From Streptomyces flavotricini (GTDB taxonomy: Bacteria; Actinomycetota; Actinomycetes; Streptomycetales; Streptomycetaceae), in contig NZ_JAINUL010000001.1 in assembly GCF_020639365.1 (NCBI RefSeq), forward strand, positions 764,547 to 828,546: DNA of 64,000 nt. Reading direction: 5' to 3'. Each line of letters starts with the position of its first letter. Within the stretch, counting starts at the first letter, position 1. Shown here piece by piece: positions 41,683-50,500 of this stretch. Below the pieces are notes generated by a model. The model ran no database searches, was not told the origin of the DNA, and worked only from the letters and a program-made list of their open reading frames with translations. Both the position numbers and the translations under genes were made by a program.

Positions 41683-44574
41683 ATGTCACATGTCACGGAA
41701 CCGCGAGGGTGGGCGACCCAGCCGCTGCTCGAACGGGAATCCGAGATTCGCGCGATCCACCGCGCGGTGGACGAGCTGTGCGGCACCTCGGAGAACGGTC
41801 CGACCGCACGCCGCGGAGGTGTCCTGACCTTCGCGGGATCAGGCGGCATCGGCAAGACCACCCTGCTGGTCGAAGCCCGTCGGCACGCGGCCGAGCGCTC
41901 GTGCACCGTACTGTTCGCCCGCGGCGGCGAGCAGGAGAAACAGGTTCCGTTCCACGTGATGCGCCAGCTCATCCAGCCGGCCTTCGCCGCCATGACCGAG
42001 GACGAACGGCGTGACGTCCTCGGCACCTGGTACAGCATCGTCGCCCCGGCGCTCGGCCTGACCGCAGCCCCGGAAAGCCCGACGGCACCGGACCCGCAGG
42101 GCGTGCGCGACGGGCTGGACTGGGTCGTCACCCACCTGACGGTGCGCAGCGCGCCCGTCGTCCTCATCCTCGACGACGCCCACTGGGCGGACGCCGAGTC
42201 CCTGGCCTGGCTGACCGCGTTCGCGGCGCGGGCCGAGGAACTCGCCATGCTGATCATGGTGGCCTGCCGGCCGGACGAGATCCCCGCCGGCGCCGCCGCG
42301 CTGCGTGCCCTGATGGGGCGCCAGGGGACCCGTCCGCACGAGCTCGCTCCCCTCACCACCAGCGCGGTGGCGCGCATAGTGCGCGACGCCCTCGGCCAGA
42401 GTGCGGACGACGTGTTCTGCCGCGAGTGCTGGGCGATCACCGGCGGAAACCCCTTCGAGGTCGTCGAACTGGCCATGAAGGGCCGCGACCGCGAGCTGAA
42501 GCCGCACCAGGACAGCATCCCCGAGCTGCGCGACCTGGCCTCCGCCGTCAAGGGCAGCGGTCTGACCGACCGCCTCGAACAGCTCGGGCCGTCCGTCGTC
42601 CGGCTCGCCTGGGCCGCCGCGGTCCTCGGCACCGCCGTCCCGACCGGCATCGTCGGAAGCGTGGCGGCCCTCGGGGACGCACAGGTCGCCGACGCCATCA
42701 ACAAGCTGCGCGCCGCGCGCATCCTGACCGTCCTCACCGGCCTGCGCCGCAAGGAGGTCGTCGAGTTCTTCCACCCGCTCGTCGCCACCGCCGTGTACCG
42801 GTCGATTCCGCCCGGTGTGCGCGTCGCGATGCACGGCATGGCCGCGCAGGCCCTGGTCGACGACGGGCAGGGAGCCGCGGCGGCGGCCCGGCACCTGCTG
42901 GAGATGCACCCCGACGGCGACCCCTGGGTCGTACAGCAGCTGCGCCAGGCGGCGCGGGACAGCTTCTCCGCGGGGGCGCCCGACGCAGCACGCCGCTATC
43001 TGGCCCGCGCGCTGCGCGAGCCTCCGGACGTGGAGGACCGGGCCGAGGTGCTGTTCGAGCTCGGCTCCGCGAACCTCCTGCACGATCCCGGGACCACGAT
43101 CAACCAGCTCAGGGCCGCGCTGGAGGAGCCCAAGGCCGAACAGGGCCTGCGGGAGGCGATCACCTACCGGCTGGCCCAGGCCCTCGCCCACACCGGTCAG
43201 CTGGCCGAGGCCGCCGGGCTCCTCCAGGAGGAGGCCAAGCGGGCCACCAGTTCCCGTACGCGGCTGCGCATGCAGGCCGAGCAGTTCAAGTGGAACTCGG
43301 TCCGGGTCGACGAGGAGAACTCGCCCGCCCGCTCCCGGCTCCTCGCCCAGTTCGCCAAGCGGATCACGGGCCGCGGTCTGGCCGAGCGGCACATCCTGGG
43401 CCTGCGGGCCTGGGACGCCGCCATGCGCGGCGAGCCCGCCACGACGGCGCTGGAGTACGCGGAACAGGCGCTGGACGGCGGGATGAGCTGGACCGACGGG
43501 TTCGAAGTGCCTTCGGTCATCGCGGTCACGCTCATGTACTGCGACCAGCCCGGCCGCGCCGAGGACCTGTTCAACACCGGCATCGTCGAGTTCGAGGCCA
43601 AGGGCTGGCGCGGCGCACACCTGTCGTTCGTGTACACCCTGCTCGGCTACGTCCGCTACCGGCGCGGCCGCCTCGCCGAGGCCGAGGACTTCGTACGCAA
43701 CGGCCTGCAGATCGCCGACCGTGTCGGGCAGGGCATCCCCGCGCAGTGGTACGCGATCGGCACGCTCGTCGAGACGCTGCTCGCGCGCGGGAACACCGAG
43801 GAGGCGCTGCGGGTCGCCCACGACTACAAACTGGGCGAGGGCTTCCCCGCCGCGGTGGTCTATCCCGACCCGCAGGCCGTGTGGGGCAAGCTGCTGCTGG
43901 CCCAGGGCCGGATCGACGAGGCGATGCGGCACCTGGCCGCGGCGGGCAAGCGGCTGGATCTGCGCGGCACCCGCAACCCGTCGTGGAGTCCGTGGCAACT
44001 GGACCTGGCGCTGGCGCAGGTGTCCCGCGCGCCTGACCAGGCACGTGCAACGGCGGCCGAGGCGGTCGCCCGGGCGCGGGCGTTCGGTACGTCCAGCGCG
44101 ATCGGCCACGCCCTGCGCGTGTCGGCGGCGGCCACGGATCCCGCGCAGGCGGCCGTCCTGCTGCAGGAGGCGGTGGGGCACCTCGAACAGTCCCCGGCCG
44201 CCTGCGAGCTGGCCCAAGCACTGGTCGATCACGGCACGGCGCTGCACACCCTGGGCGACCCGCACCGGGCGGCGCAGCAGCTCTACCGGGGCATGGAGAC
44301 CGCCGCGGCCTGCGGCGCCGACGGCCTCGCGCGCCGCGCCCGCACCCAGCTGGTGTCGGCAGGCCTGCGCCCCCGCCGGCTGCACACCTCCGAGCAGGAC
44401 ACGCTGACGGTGGCCGAGAGCGCGGCGGCCGGGCATGCCGCGCTGGGTCTGGACAACGCGGCGATCGCGGCGAAGATGCACAGCAGCCCCCAGGCGGTCT
44501 CCGAACTCCTCTCGGCGGTCTTCACCAAGCTCGGTACCGACCGCCTGGGCCTCCGCAGGGCCCTGGGGAACTGA
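41683..44574 (+). CDS. Large LuxR/LAL-type ATP-binding regulator
   Basis: A 963-residue regulator. An N-terminal AAA/STAND ATPase has Walker A GSGGIGKTT near residue 52 and Walker B VVLILDDAHWAD near 162; then come a long helical TPR-like region (~380-880) and a C-terminal LuxR-like HTH (DNAAIAAKMHSSPQAVSELLSAVFTKLG near 925-952), which lacks the most common consensus residues. ATG 41683 follows GGAGGGGG. It is probably the activator of the terpene synthase/P450 pair, from which it is separated by 190 bp, giving it its own promoter. A strong terminator follows. Confidence 0.9.
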   Translation: MSHVTEPRGWATQPLLERESEIRAIHRAVDELCGTSENGPTARRGGVLTFAGSGGIGKTTLLVEARRHAAERSCTVLFARGGEQEKQVPFHVMRQLIQPAFAAMTEDERRDVLGTWYSIVAPALGLTAAPESPTAPDPQGVRDGLDWVVTHLTVRSAPVVLILDDAHWADAESLAWLTAFAARAEELAMLIMVACRPDEIPAGAAALRALMGRQGTRPHELAPLTTSAVARIVRDALGQSADDVFCRECWAITGGNPFEVVELAMKGRDRELKPHQDSIPELRDLASAVKGSGLTDRLEQLGPSVVRLAWAAAVLGTAVPTGIVGSVAALGDAQVADAINKLRAARILTVLTGLRRKEVVEFFHPLVATAVYRSIPPGVRVAMHGMAAQALVDDGQGAAAAARHLLEMHPDGDPWVVQQLRQAARDSFSAGAPDAARRYLARALREPPDVEDRAEVLFELGSANLLHDPGTTINQLRAALEEPKAEQGLREAITYRLAQALAHTGQLAEAAGLLQEEAKRATSSRTRLRMQAEQFKWNSVRVDEENSPARSRLLAQFAKRITGRGLAERHILGLRAWDAAMRGEPATTALEYAEQALDGGMSWTDGFEVPSVIAVTLMYCDQPGRAEDLFNTGIVEFEAKGWRGAHLSFVYTLLGYVRYRRGRLAEAEDFVRNGLQIADRVGQGIPAQWYAIGTLVETLLARGNTEEALRVAHDYKLGEGFPAAVVYPDPQAVWGKLLLAQGRIDEAMRHLAAAGKRLDLRGTRNPSWSPWQLDLALAQVSRAPDQARATAAEAVARARAFGTSSAIGHALRVSAAATDPAQAAVLLQEAVGHLEQSPAACELAQALVDHGTALHTLGDPHRAAQQLYRGMETAAACGADGLARRARTQLVSAGLRPRRLHTSEQDTLTVAESAAAGHAALGLDNAAIAAKMHSSPQAVSELLSAVFTKLGTDRLGLRRALGN

Positions 44575-44580
44575 CGGTCC

Positions 44581-44604
44581 CCCCTCTCCCGGCCGGGAGA
44601 GGGG
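44581..44604. terminator. Terminator hairpin after the LAL gene
   Basis: Perfect 24-bp palindrome, arms CCCCTCTCCCGG and CCGGGAGAGGGG, 6 nt after the stop codon. Confidence 0.85.
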
Positions 44605-44619
44605 CTGATCACGGTCCGG

Positions 44620-45009
44620 TCAGCGGTGGGTGATGTCCGCGGCGCATTGTCCACGAAGGCGCTCATGCCCTCCTTCTGGTCGGCGGTGGCGAACACGGCC
44701 TGGAAGACGCGGCGTTCGAAGCGGACGCCCTCGCGGCGTCCATGGTGCGTCCGGTCAGGCAGAGTCCCATCGCCTTGGCCTTGCCGACGGCCCTGGTCAG
44801 CTGCCGGGAGCCGCCGATGCCGGGGACCACCCCGAGCTTGATCTCGGGCTGTCCGAAGACGGCTGTGTCGGCGGCCAGCAGGATGTCGCAGCGCATCGCC
44901 GGCTCGCAGCCTCCGCCGAGGGCGTGACCGGAGACGGCCGCCACGGTGGGAGTGCGCAGGTTTGCCCAGGCGGTCCCAGACAGTGAACCGGTCGCTGCGG
45001 GTGTCGGTC
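44620..45009 (-). pseudogene. Decayed enoyl-CoA hydratase/isomerase gene
   Basis: Minus-strand fragments read as crotonase family in different frames: a start MTDTRSDRF...WDRLGK, then after a one-base insertion [19 protein letters not shown]...[26 protein letters not shown] (oxyanion-hole and active-site region), then after a shift [23 protein letters not shown] and an end ITHR with stop at 44620. The N-terminal ~70 residues and about 60 residues before EGVRF are missing relative to the normal ~260. It cannot make a functional crotonase. It lies between a terminator and the kinase-MFS gene. Confidence 0.8.
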
Positions 45010-45093
45010 ATGGGACGCATCCGTTCCGTGCCGCGGCGGCGCCGCGCACGGAAGTCGAGCCGGCTCCACCGCGTCGGGTGAACGCGCGCCGGA

Positions 45094-47667
45094 TCACGCC
45101 CCTGCGCCGGAGACCGCCCCCGCGTCGCCCCGGGGCCCCCGGGTCCTGATCATCAGGGCGGCGACCAGGACCGCGAGCAGTACGCTACCGGCCGCCCACC
45201 AGAAGTTCGCCGTCTCGGCGCGCAGCAGCTCCTTCTCGATCATGCTGGGCAGCACGGACCCGGCGCGCAGTCGGTCCACGTGGGCGGAGATCACGGTGTC
45301 GAGCAGTGCCGCACCGGTCGCCAGGCCCAGTTCCTGGGCCGTGAGGACGGCTGCCGCGGCGCCGCCGGAGCGCTCCGCGGCGACCGCGCCGGTCACGGTG
45401 GCGAGGATCGGCACGAAGGCCGTGCCGATCCCGAGACCGATGAGCAGCAGGGCGGGCAGCACCCCGATCGCGTACGAGCTGTCGAAGCCCAGGCGGGTCA
45501 GCAGGAACAGCCCGGCGGCGGTGAGCGCCAGGCCCGCCAGGATCGGGACGCGGGGCGCGACGCGGGGCAGCAGTCGGGCGGAGACCTGTGTGGAGCCGAT
45601 CACGATGGCGGCGACCATCGGGAGGAAGGCCGCTCCGGTCATGGCCGGGTCGTAGCGAAGGACGGTCTCGAGGTAGTAGCCGACGACCGGGTACAGGGCT
45701 ACGGTGCCGGCGCCGGCCAGGAGCATGCCGAGGAGGCTGCCGGCGCGGTTCGGGTCCTTGAAGACGCATGCGGGAAGGAGCGGGTTCGCCGCCGCGGACT
45801 GCCACCACAGGAAGCCGACGAGCAGGAGGGCACCGCCCACGAGCAGGATCAGGGTCAGGGGGGTGGCCCAGCCGCTCAGCTGGGCCTCGTCCAGTCCGTA
45901 GAGCAGGGCGGCGACCCCGCCGGAGCCGAGCAGTACGCCGGGCGCGTCGAAGTGGCCGTCGGTGCGGCCGGGGCGCTCGTGCACCAGGGTGAGCGTCCCG
46001 ATCAGGCCGATCACTGCGATGAGGACGCCGCCGTACAGCGACCAGCGCCAGCTCATGGCGGTGAGCAGCCATCCGCCCTCGGCCATCCCCAGTGCCGTGC
46101 CGGCGGCCGTGATCGCGGCGTAGATCCCGAAGGCCCTGCCGCGTTCCTTCGGGTCGGCGAAGCCGGTGGCCACCAGGGACAGCGCGGACGCGGTGAGCAG
46201 CGCACCGAAGACGCCCTGGAGGACGCGGGCCCACACGAGCGTGCCGGAGTCCCCGGCCGATCCGCCGAGCGCGGAGGCGGCCGCGCAGCCGAGCAGGCCG
46301 ACGATCAGTGTCCGTTTGCGTCCCGCGAGGTCCGCGATGTGGCCGCCGATCAGCAGCACCGCGCCGAACGCGATGAAGTAGGCGTTCGCCAGCGTTCCCA
46401 GGCCGTCGGTGGACAGGCGGAGGTCGGCCTGGACGGCCGGAAGCGCGACGCTGAGGTTCGCCGCCTGGAGCAGCACCATCAGCTGCACCAGGGCGATCAC
46501 CGCCAGGCCCCACCAGCGCCCGGGGAGCGCGGGGGCGGGGTCGGGGAGGGCGGCCGGGGGCGGCGGCCACGGACTCGCGGGTGCGCCCGGGGGCGGTCCG
46601 AATCCCCGGGCGGGATCGAAGGGCGCGGGCGACGCGGGGGCGTAGGCGGGCGGCAGGGGCAGCGGCTGCGGCTGCGCCGGGCGCTGGTCCTGCGGGGCCG
46701 GCGTCTGCGGGGGAACCGGGGCCGGGGCCTGGGGCTGCGGCTGGTGCTGGTGCTGGGCCGGGATCGACGGGGCGAAGTCCAGCAACTCGGCGGCATGGCG
46801 CCCCAGTTGTGCCAGCACGGCGCCCGGCAGCCACTCCGCCGCCTGATCCGGCGCCGTACGCTCGGCCACCTCCCGGGGACCCGGACGCCGTGCCGGGTCC
46901 TTGTGCAGGCACGCGCGTACGAGGTCGACCAGCGCGTCCGGCACCCCGGTCAGGTCCGCCTCCTCCTCGGCGACCCGGAAGAGGTGGGCGTTCAGGCCGG
47001 TGTCCGTGGCGCCGAACAGGAGGCGTCCGGTGGCGGCGTAGACGAGGACGGCGCCCAGGCAGAAGACGTCGCTCGCGGGGGTGAGTTCAAGGCCGCGGAC
47101 CTGCTCCGGCGACATGAAGCCGGGGGAACCGATCAGCATGCCGGTGCGGGTGTGCAGGCTGTGCTCCTCGGCCAGGCTGTCCATCGCCCGGGCGATGCCG
47201 AAGTCGATGACGCGGGGGCCGTCGACGGTGACGAGGACGTTGGACGGCTTGAGGTCGCGGTGGATCAGGCCCGCCTCGTGCACGGCCTGGAGGGCGAGGG
47301 CGAGGCGGTGGGCGAGGGTGCGGACCGAGTGCTCGGGCAGCGGCCCGAAGTGCTCGGCGACGACGGCGTGCAGGTCGGGGCCGGGGATGTACTGGGTCGC
47401 CACCCAGGGGACGGCGGCCTCCGGATCGGCGTCGAGCACGGCCGCGGTACAACTGCCGCCCACCCGTCGCGCGGCCGCCACTTCGCGGGCGAACCGCCTG
47501 CGGAACTCGGGATGCCCGGCGTACTCGGCCTGCACCACTTTCACGGCGACGGTACGGCCGCCCTCGGAGCGGCCCAGGTAGACCAGGCCCATCCCGCCGG
47601 CGCCCAGTCGGGCGATGAGCCGGTACGGTCCGATGCGGGTCGGGTCTTCGGCGATCAGCTGGTCCAC
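45094..47667 (-). CDS. Ser/Thr protein kinase fused to a 14-helix MFS transporter
   Basis: One uninterrupted 857-residue frame. Residues ~10-265 are a PknB-type kinase with the Gly-rich loop LGAGGMGLVYLG, VAVKVV (Lys), HRDLKPSN, DFGIAR and SPEQV all intact. A Pro/Gln-rich linker covers ~300-385. Residues ~395-845 form a DHA2/EmrB-QacA-like MFS with about 14 helices, motif A-like GGHIADLAGRKRT and an aromatic/Gly motif C region. GTG 47667 (VDQLIAEDPTRIGPYRL) is the typical start of Streptomyces kinases; in-frame starts further upstream overlap the divergent gene. A drug-type exporter may be controlled by its own kinase, or the MFS part may serve as a membrane sensor. Confidence 0.9.
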   Translation of the reverse strand: MDQLIAEDPTRIGPYRLIARLGAGGMGLVYLGRSEGGRTVAVKVVQAEYAGHPEFRRRFAREVAAARRVGGSCTAAVLDADPEAAVPWVATQYIPGPDLHAVVAEHFGPLPEHSVRTLAHRLALALQAVHEAGLIHRDLKPSNVLVTVDGPRVIDFGIARAMDSLAEEHSLHTRTGMLIGSPGFMSPEQVRGLELTPASDVFCLGAVLVYAATGRLLFGATDTGLNAHLFRVAEEEADLTGVPDALVDLVRACLHKDPARRPGPREVAERTAPDQAAEWLPGAVLAQLGRHAAELLDFAPSIPAQHQHQPQPQAPAPVPPQTPAPQDQRPAQPQPLPLPPAYAPASPAPFDPARGFGPPPGAPASPWPPPPAALPDPAPALPGRWWGLAVIALVQLMVLLQAANLSVALPAVQADLRLSTDGLGTLANAYFIAFGAVLLIGGHIADLAGRKRTLIVGLLGCAAASALGGSAGDSGTLVWARVLQGVFGALLTASALSLVATGFADPKERGRAFGIYAAITAAGTALGMAEGGWLLTAMSWRWSLYGGVLIAVIGLIGTLTLVHERPGRTDGHFDAPGVLLGSGGVAALLYGLDEAQLSGWATPLTLILLVGGALLLVGFLWWQSAAANPLLPACVFKDPNRAGSLLGMLLAGAGTVALYPVVGYYLETVLRYDPAMTGAAFLPMVAAIVIGSTQVSARLLPRVAPRVPILAGLALTAAGLFLLTRLGFDSSYAIGVLPALLLIGLGIGTAFVPILATVTGAVAAERSGGAAAAVLTAQELGLATGAALLDTVISAHVDRLRAGSVLPSMIEKELLRAETANFWWAAGSVLLAVLVAALMIRTRGPRGDAGAVSGAGA

Positions 47668-47920
47668 GGGGGCAGGATAGGCCAACTGTCCGACAGTGGA
47701 CGGGACATCGGGCGGATCGTCGGCCCGGCCCGCCGGGGAGGGGCCGCGCCGGGCCGAGCGTCGCGCCGAGTGGTTCGCCGCGCCGGGCGGCGTGGTGAAG
47801 GACGGCGAGGAGGCCTGCGGCGGCCCCGCCCCGGACCGGCGGCCCCCGCGGACCCGGTCCGATCCCCGCCCCGGTGTTCTCGCCGGGCGGCTGCGGAGCG
47901 TCGCGGCGATAATGGGTCGC

Positions 47921-48730
47921 ATGAGCACAGGTGCCGGGCGCGGGCGCTACGGCGAGGCGGTGTTCCGGCCCGGGCAGCCGGGCGAGGACGACCGCATCGA
48001 CCTCGGGGCGCTCACGTACGACGACATGACACTGGACCGCCTGCGCGCCCTGGGCGCCGGGCCGGGCTGGAACTGCCTGGACGTGGGCGCCGGGACCGGC
48101 ACCGTCGCCCGGCGGCTGATCGAGGAGGCCGGGGTCACGAGCGTGCTCGCGGTCGACCGCGACGTCCGCTTCCTCGCCGCCCGTCCGCTGCCGGGGCTCG
48201 ATCTCCTGGAGGCGGACGCCGTCGCGCCGGATTTCGACCCCGGGAGCCGCTTCCAGCTCGTCCACGCCCGGTTCGTATTGATGCACCTGCCTTCGTGGCG
48301 GCGCGTGATCGCCCGACTCGGCGGCCTGCTGGCCGACGGCGGGGTGCTGGTCCTCAGCGACGCCATCGACCTGACCAGCCGCAGCGCCCCGCCGAGCCCG
48401 TACACCCGGGTCATGCAGGCCATGTGGCAGGGGCTGCGCGACACCATCGGCACCGACATCTCGTGGGTCCCGCAGTACCCGCAGCACCTGCGGGAGGCGG
48501 GACTCGTGTCCGTCGCCGGCGAGATCCGCGTGCCGCCCCTGACCCCGGGCAGCCCCATCAGCCGCTTCTGGGTGAATACTTGGGACCGGGCCCGGGAGTC
48601 GATGGTGGCCACCGGACTGGTGGACGACACGACGATCGAGGAGGCGGTCCGGTACCTCGAATCACCGGACTGCGCCGCCCTCTCACCCGGAATGATCACC
48701 GCCTGGGGCCGGCGGCCGATGCCCGCGTGA
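47921..48730 (+). CDS. SAM-dependent class I methyltransferase
   Basis: A 269-residue enzyme with SAM motif I LDVGAGTGTVARRL near residue 46, an acidic end of strand 2 (VDRDVRF), motif II around LEADAVAPDF and a motif III-like LLADGGVLVLSD. The acceptor substrate is unknown. ATG 47921 (MSTGAGRGRY) is chosen; ATG 47912 is in frame 9 nt upstream. Divergent from the kinase-MFS gene across 253 bp. Confidence 0.88.
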   Translation: MSTGAGRGRYGEAVFRPGQPGEDDRIDLGALTYDDMTLDRLRALGAGPGWNCLDVGAGTGTVARRLIEEAGVTSVLAVDRDVRFLAARPLPGLDLLEADAVAPDFDPGSRFQLVHARFVLMHLPSWRRVIARLGGLLADGGVLVLSDAIDLTSRSAPPSPYTRVMQAMWQGLRDTIGTDISWVPQYPQHLREAGLVSVAGEIRVPPLTPGSPISRFWVNTWDRARESMVATGLVDDTTIEEAVRYLESPDCAALSPGMITAWGRRPMPA

Positions 48731-48762
48731 CGAGGTGACGTGGGTCCGGAGCGGTTCAGGCT

Positions 48763-48921
48763 TCAGGAACGCCCCGTCTGCGTACCGAGCCGACCGGGCG
48801 CGCCCCGGCGCCGCCGGTCGCTGCGACACCATATGCGGTAGGCGCTGAAGCAGGAGGCCAGGGCGACCGCGACAGCACACCAGAGGCCGACGACGACGAG
48901 GATCGTGGCGAGCAGGGACAT
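48763..48921 (-). CDS. Small single-helix membrane protein (52 aa)
   Basis: ATG at 48921 follows a GGAGTGAG site at good spacing. The product begins MSLLATILVVVGLWCAVAVA, one membrane helix of about 20 residues, followed by an Arg-rich tail (RRRRGAPGRLG). No family is recognised. The good ribosome site, hydrophobic/basic design and codon bias support it. Confidence 0.6.
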   Translation of the reverse strand: MSLLATILVVVGLWCAVAVALASCFSAYRIWCRSDRRRRGAPGRLGTQTGRS

Positions 48922-49208
48922 GTGGCTCACTCCTGTCCGGATGGGTGCGCTGTCCGGGCCGTCCGAAGTCCGGTCCTGGGCCCGCCTCTCGTCATGAAGG
49001 TACGTGTGGAGGCGGGCAACCGGTTCAGTGCGGCGGGTGGTTGGGCGGAGATGCGGAATACCTCGTCACGTACCCGCGTCAACAGATCCTTCAACACGTC
49101 GGACGGCACCGGCTCGTGCCGGACGCGCACGACGACGCCGACCTCGCGGCGCGGGGCGGGCGCGCCCCCGAGGTCGGCGTCTGCAGCAGGCTGTGCGTGT
49201 CGGAACCC

Positions 49209-49997
49209 TCAGCGGAACTGCCGGCGCAGCAGTCGCTCGGGGACGTACTCCGGGAAGGGCGACAGCGCGTGGGCGGCGGCGTCGTCGATCAGGTCCCGGA
49301 TCGGGTCCGATTCCGGGTCCGTCAGGGGGGTGCCCAGGCGGGTGGCCACCTGCCGGCGCAGCGTCGGGAGCAGCGCGTAGAGGCGGTCGCCGGGGCAGGA
49401 CGTGGAGTTGAAGTCCCGGTGGCCGTAGATCTCCGAGGCGGGCAGTCCGTACTGGGTGCAGATGTGGGCGCACAGGTCGGCGAGCTTCGAGAACTGCGCC
49501 GCCGGCGGGTCCTCCGTCATGTACGTGCCCTCGTTCTCGATGCCGATCGAGACCGTGTTCTGCCCGACGCAGTGCGCCGCGCGCACCTGGCGCTTGCCGG
49601 TGCGCAGCTCCGCGAGGCTGTTGTGGCGGCCTTCCATCACGAACGCCCCGCGGCTGACCGTGAAGTGCTGCCCGGTGTCGATCCAGCCCTGGGCGTCCAT
49701 GTGGTACGTCTGGATCGCCCGGGCCAGGGCGTACGCGCGCTGCTGCGAGTAGTCGGTCACGTTCAGCGTCGCCGTGTGGTGGACGATGATCCGCTCGGGG
49801 CGGTTGGCCAGGACCACCACGTCCTCGGACGCGGCCCGCGCCCCCCAGCCGGCGCAGCTCACGATCTCCGGACCGGCCGCGGCTGCGGCCGCGGCGTGCG
49901 CCCGGCCCGCCGGGAGGAGGGAGAGCGCGGAGCCGGCGGCCAGGGCGAACGCGCCCGTGACGACCGCTCGGCGGGTGTGCTGCGCGGGGGAGGTCAT
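49209..49997 (-). CDS. Tat-exported N-acetylmuramoyl-L-alanine amidase (PGRP-type)
   Basis: A 262-residue enzyme with a twin-arginine signal (TRRAVVTGAFALAAGSALSLL, cleaved after AHA near residue 35) and a peptidoglycan-recognition/amidase_2 domain. Zinc ligands are likely the second His of IIVHHTA near 71, a later His, and Cys in HRDFNSTSCPG near 205. The TYHMD and IGIENEG segments are typical. It would cleave the muramyl-Ala bond outside the cell. Ribosome site GAAAGGG. A single-gene unit divergent from a small hypothetical gene. Confidence 0.93.
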   Translation of the reverse strand: MTSPAQHTRRAVVTGAFALAAGSALSLLPAGRAHAAAAAAAGPEIVSCAGWGARAASEDVVVLANRPERIIVHHTATLNVTDYSQQRAYALARAIQTYHMDAQGWIDTGQHFTVSRGAFVMEGRHNSLAELRTGKRQVRAAHCVGQNTVSIGIENEGTYMTEDPPAAQFSKLADLCAHICTQYGLPASEIYGHRDFNSTSCPGDRLYALLPTLRRQVATRLGTPLTDPESDPIRDLIDDAAAHALSPFPEYVPERLLRRQFR

Positions 49998-50227
49998 ACC
50001 GTGCCCTTTCGGTCGGAGGTGCCCATTGAAGGGGCCCGCACCGCCGGAGCACGCATGACACACCGGTGATCGGCCTCCCGGCGGCGCCACGGGGTGAGCG
50101 GGGGCCGCCATCCGGGTGCGGCCCGGGCCGCGTCCTCGTGCCCGGCCGGGCCGTCTCTCACATCCTGGGCCGGGAGCAGCGCCTTCCGCCCAGCCGTCCG
50201 ACCATCCAGCCGCCCAAGGAGTACGGG

Positions 50228-50443
50228 ATGTCCTTCGACGCCGTCGACCGCTTTCTGACCGCCCTCGACCCGGCGCACCGCGAGGCCGTCGGCGGCCTGC
50301 CGCGTGCCGAGCAGGAGCGGCTCGCCGCGGCCTGGGAGGAGGAGCTGGAGCGGGACACCGACATCGACACCCTGGACGAGCTGTCGCCCCCGGCCGCCGA
50401 GAGCGAGGCGGCGCGGCGGGTGATGGAGCGCCGTTCCGAGTAG
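50228..50443 (+). CDS. Small hypothetical protein (71 aa)
   Basis: ATG 50228 follows AAGGAGTACGGG, a strong ribosome site. The product is very acidic and helical (AEQERLAAAWEEELERDTDID), soluble, with no signal or known motif. Divergent from the amidase; a small hairpin follows the stop. Confidence 0.65.
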   Translation: MSFDAVDRFLTALDPAHREAVGGLPRAEQERLAAAWEEELERDTDIDTLDELSPPAAESEAARRVMERRSE

Positions 50444-50445
50444 CC

Positions 50446-50465
50446 GGGCCCGCAGGCACGGGCCC
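50446..50465. terminator. Terminator-like hairpin between convergent genes
   Basis: GGGCCCG (50446-50452) and CGGGCCC (50459-50465) with a 6-nt loop, between the small hypothetical gene and the methyltransferase gene. Confidence 0.5.
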
Positions 50466-50500
50466 CGCCGCCTTCCGGGCCTCCCCCGGGTCCGCGGGAC

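Noticed and set aside
47668..47928. N-terminal extension of the kinase-MFS protein from ATG 47928
   Set aside because: It would overlap the divergent methyltransferase start, is Arg/Pro-rich and lacks domain content; the GTG at 47667 gives the usual kinase N-terminus.
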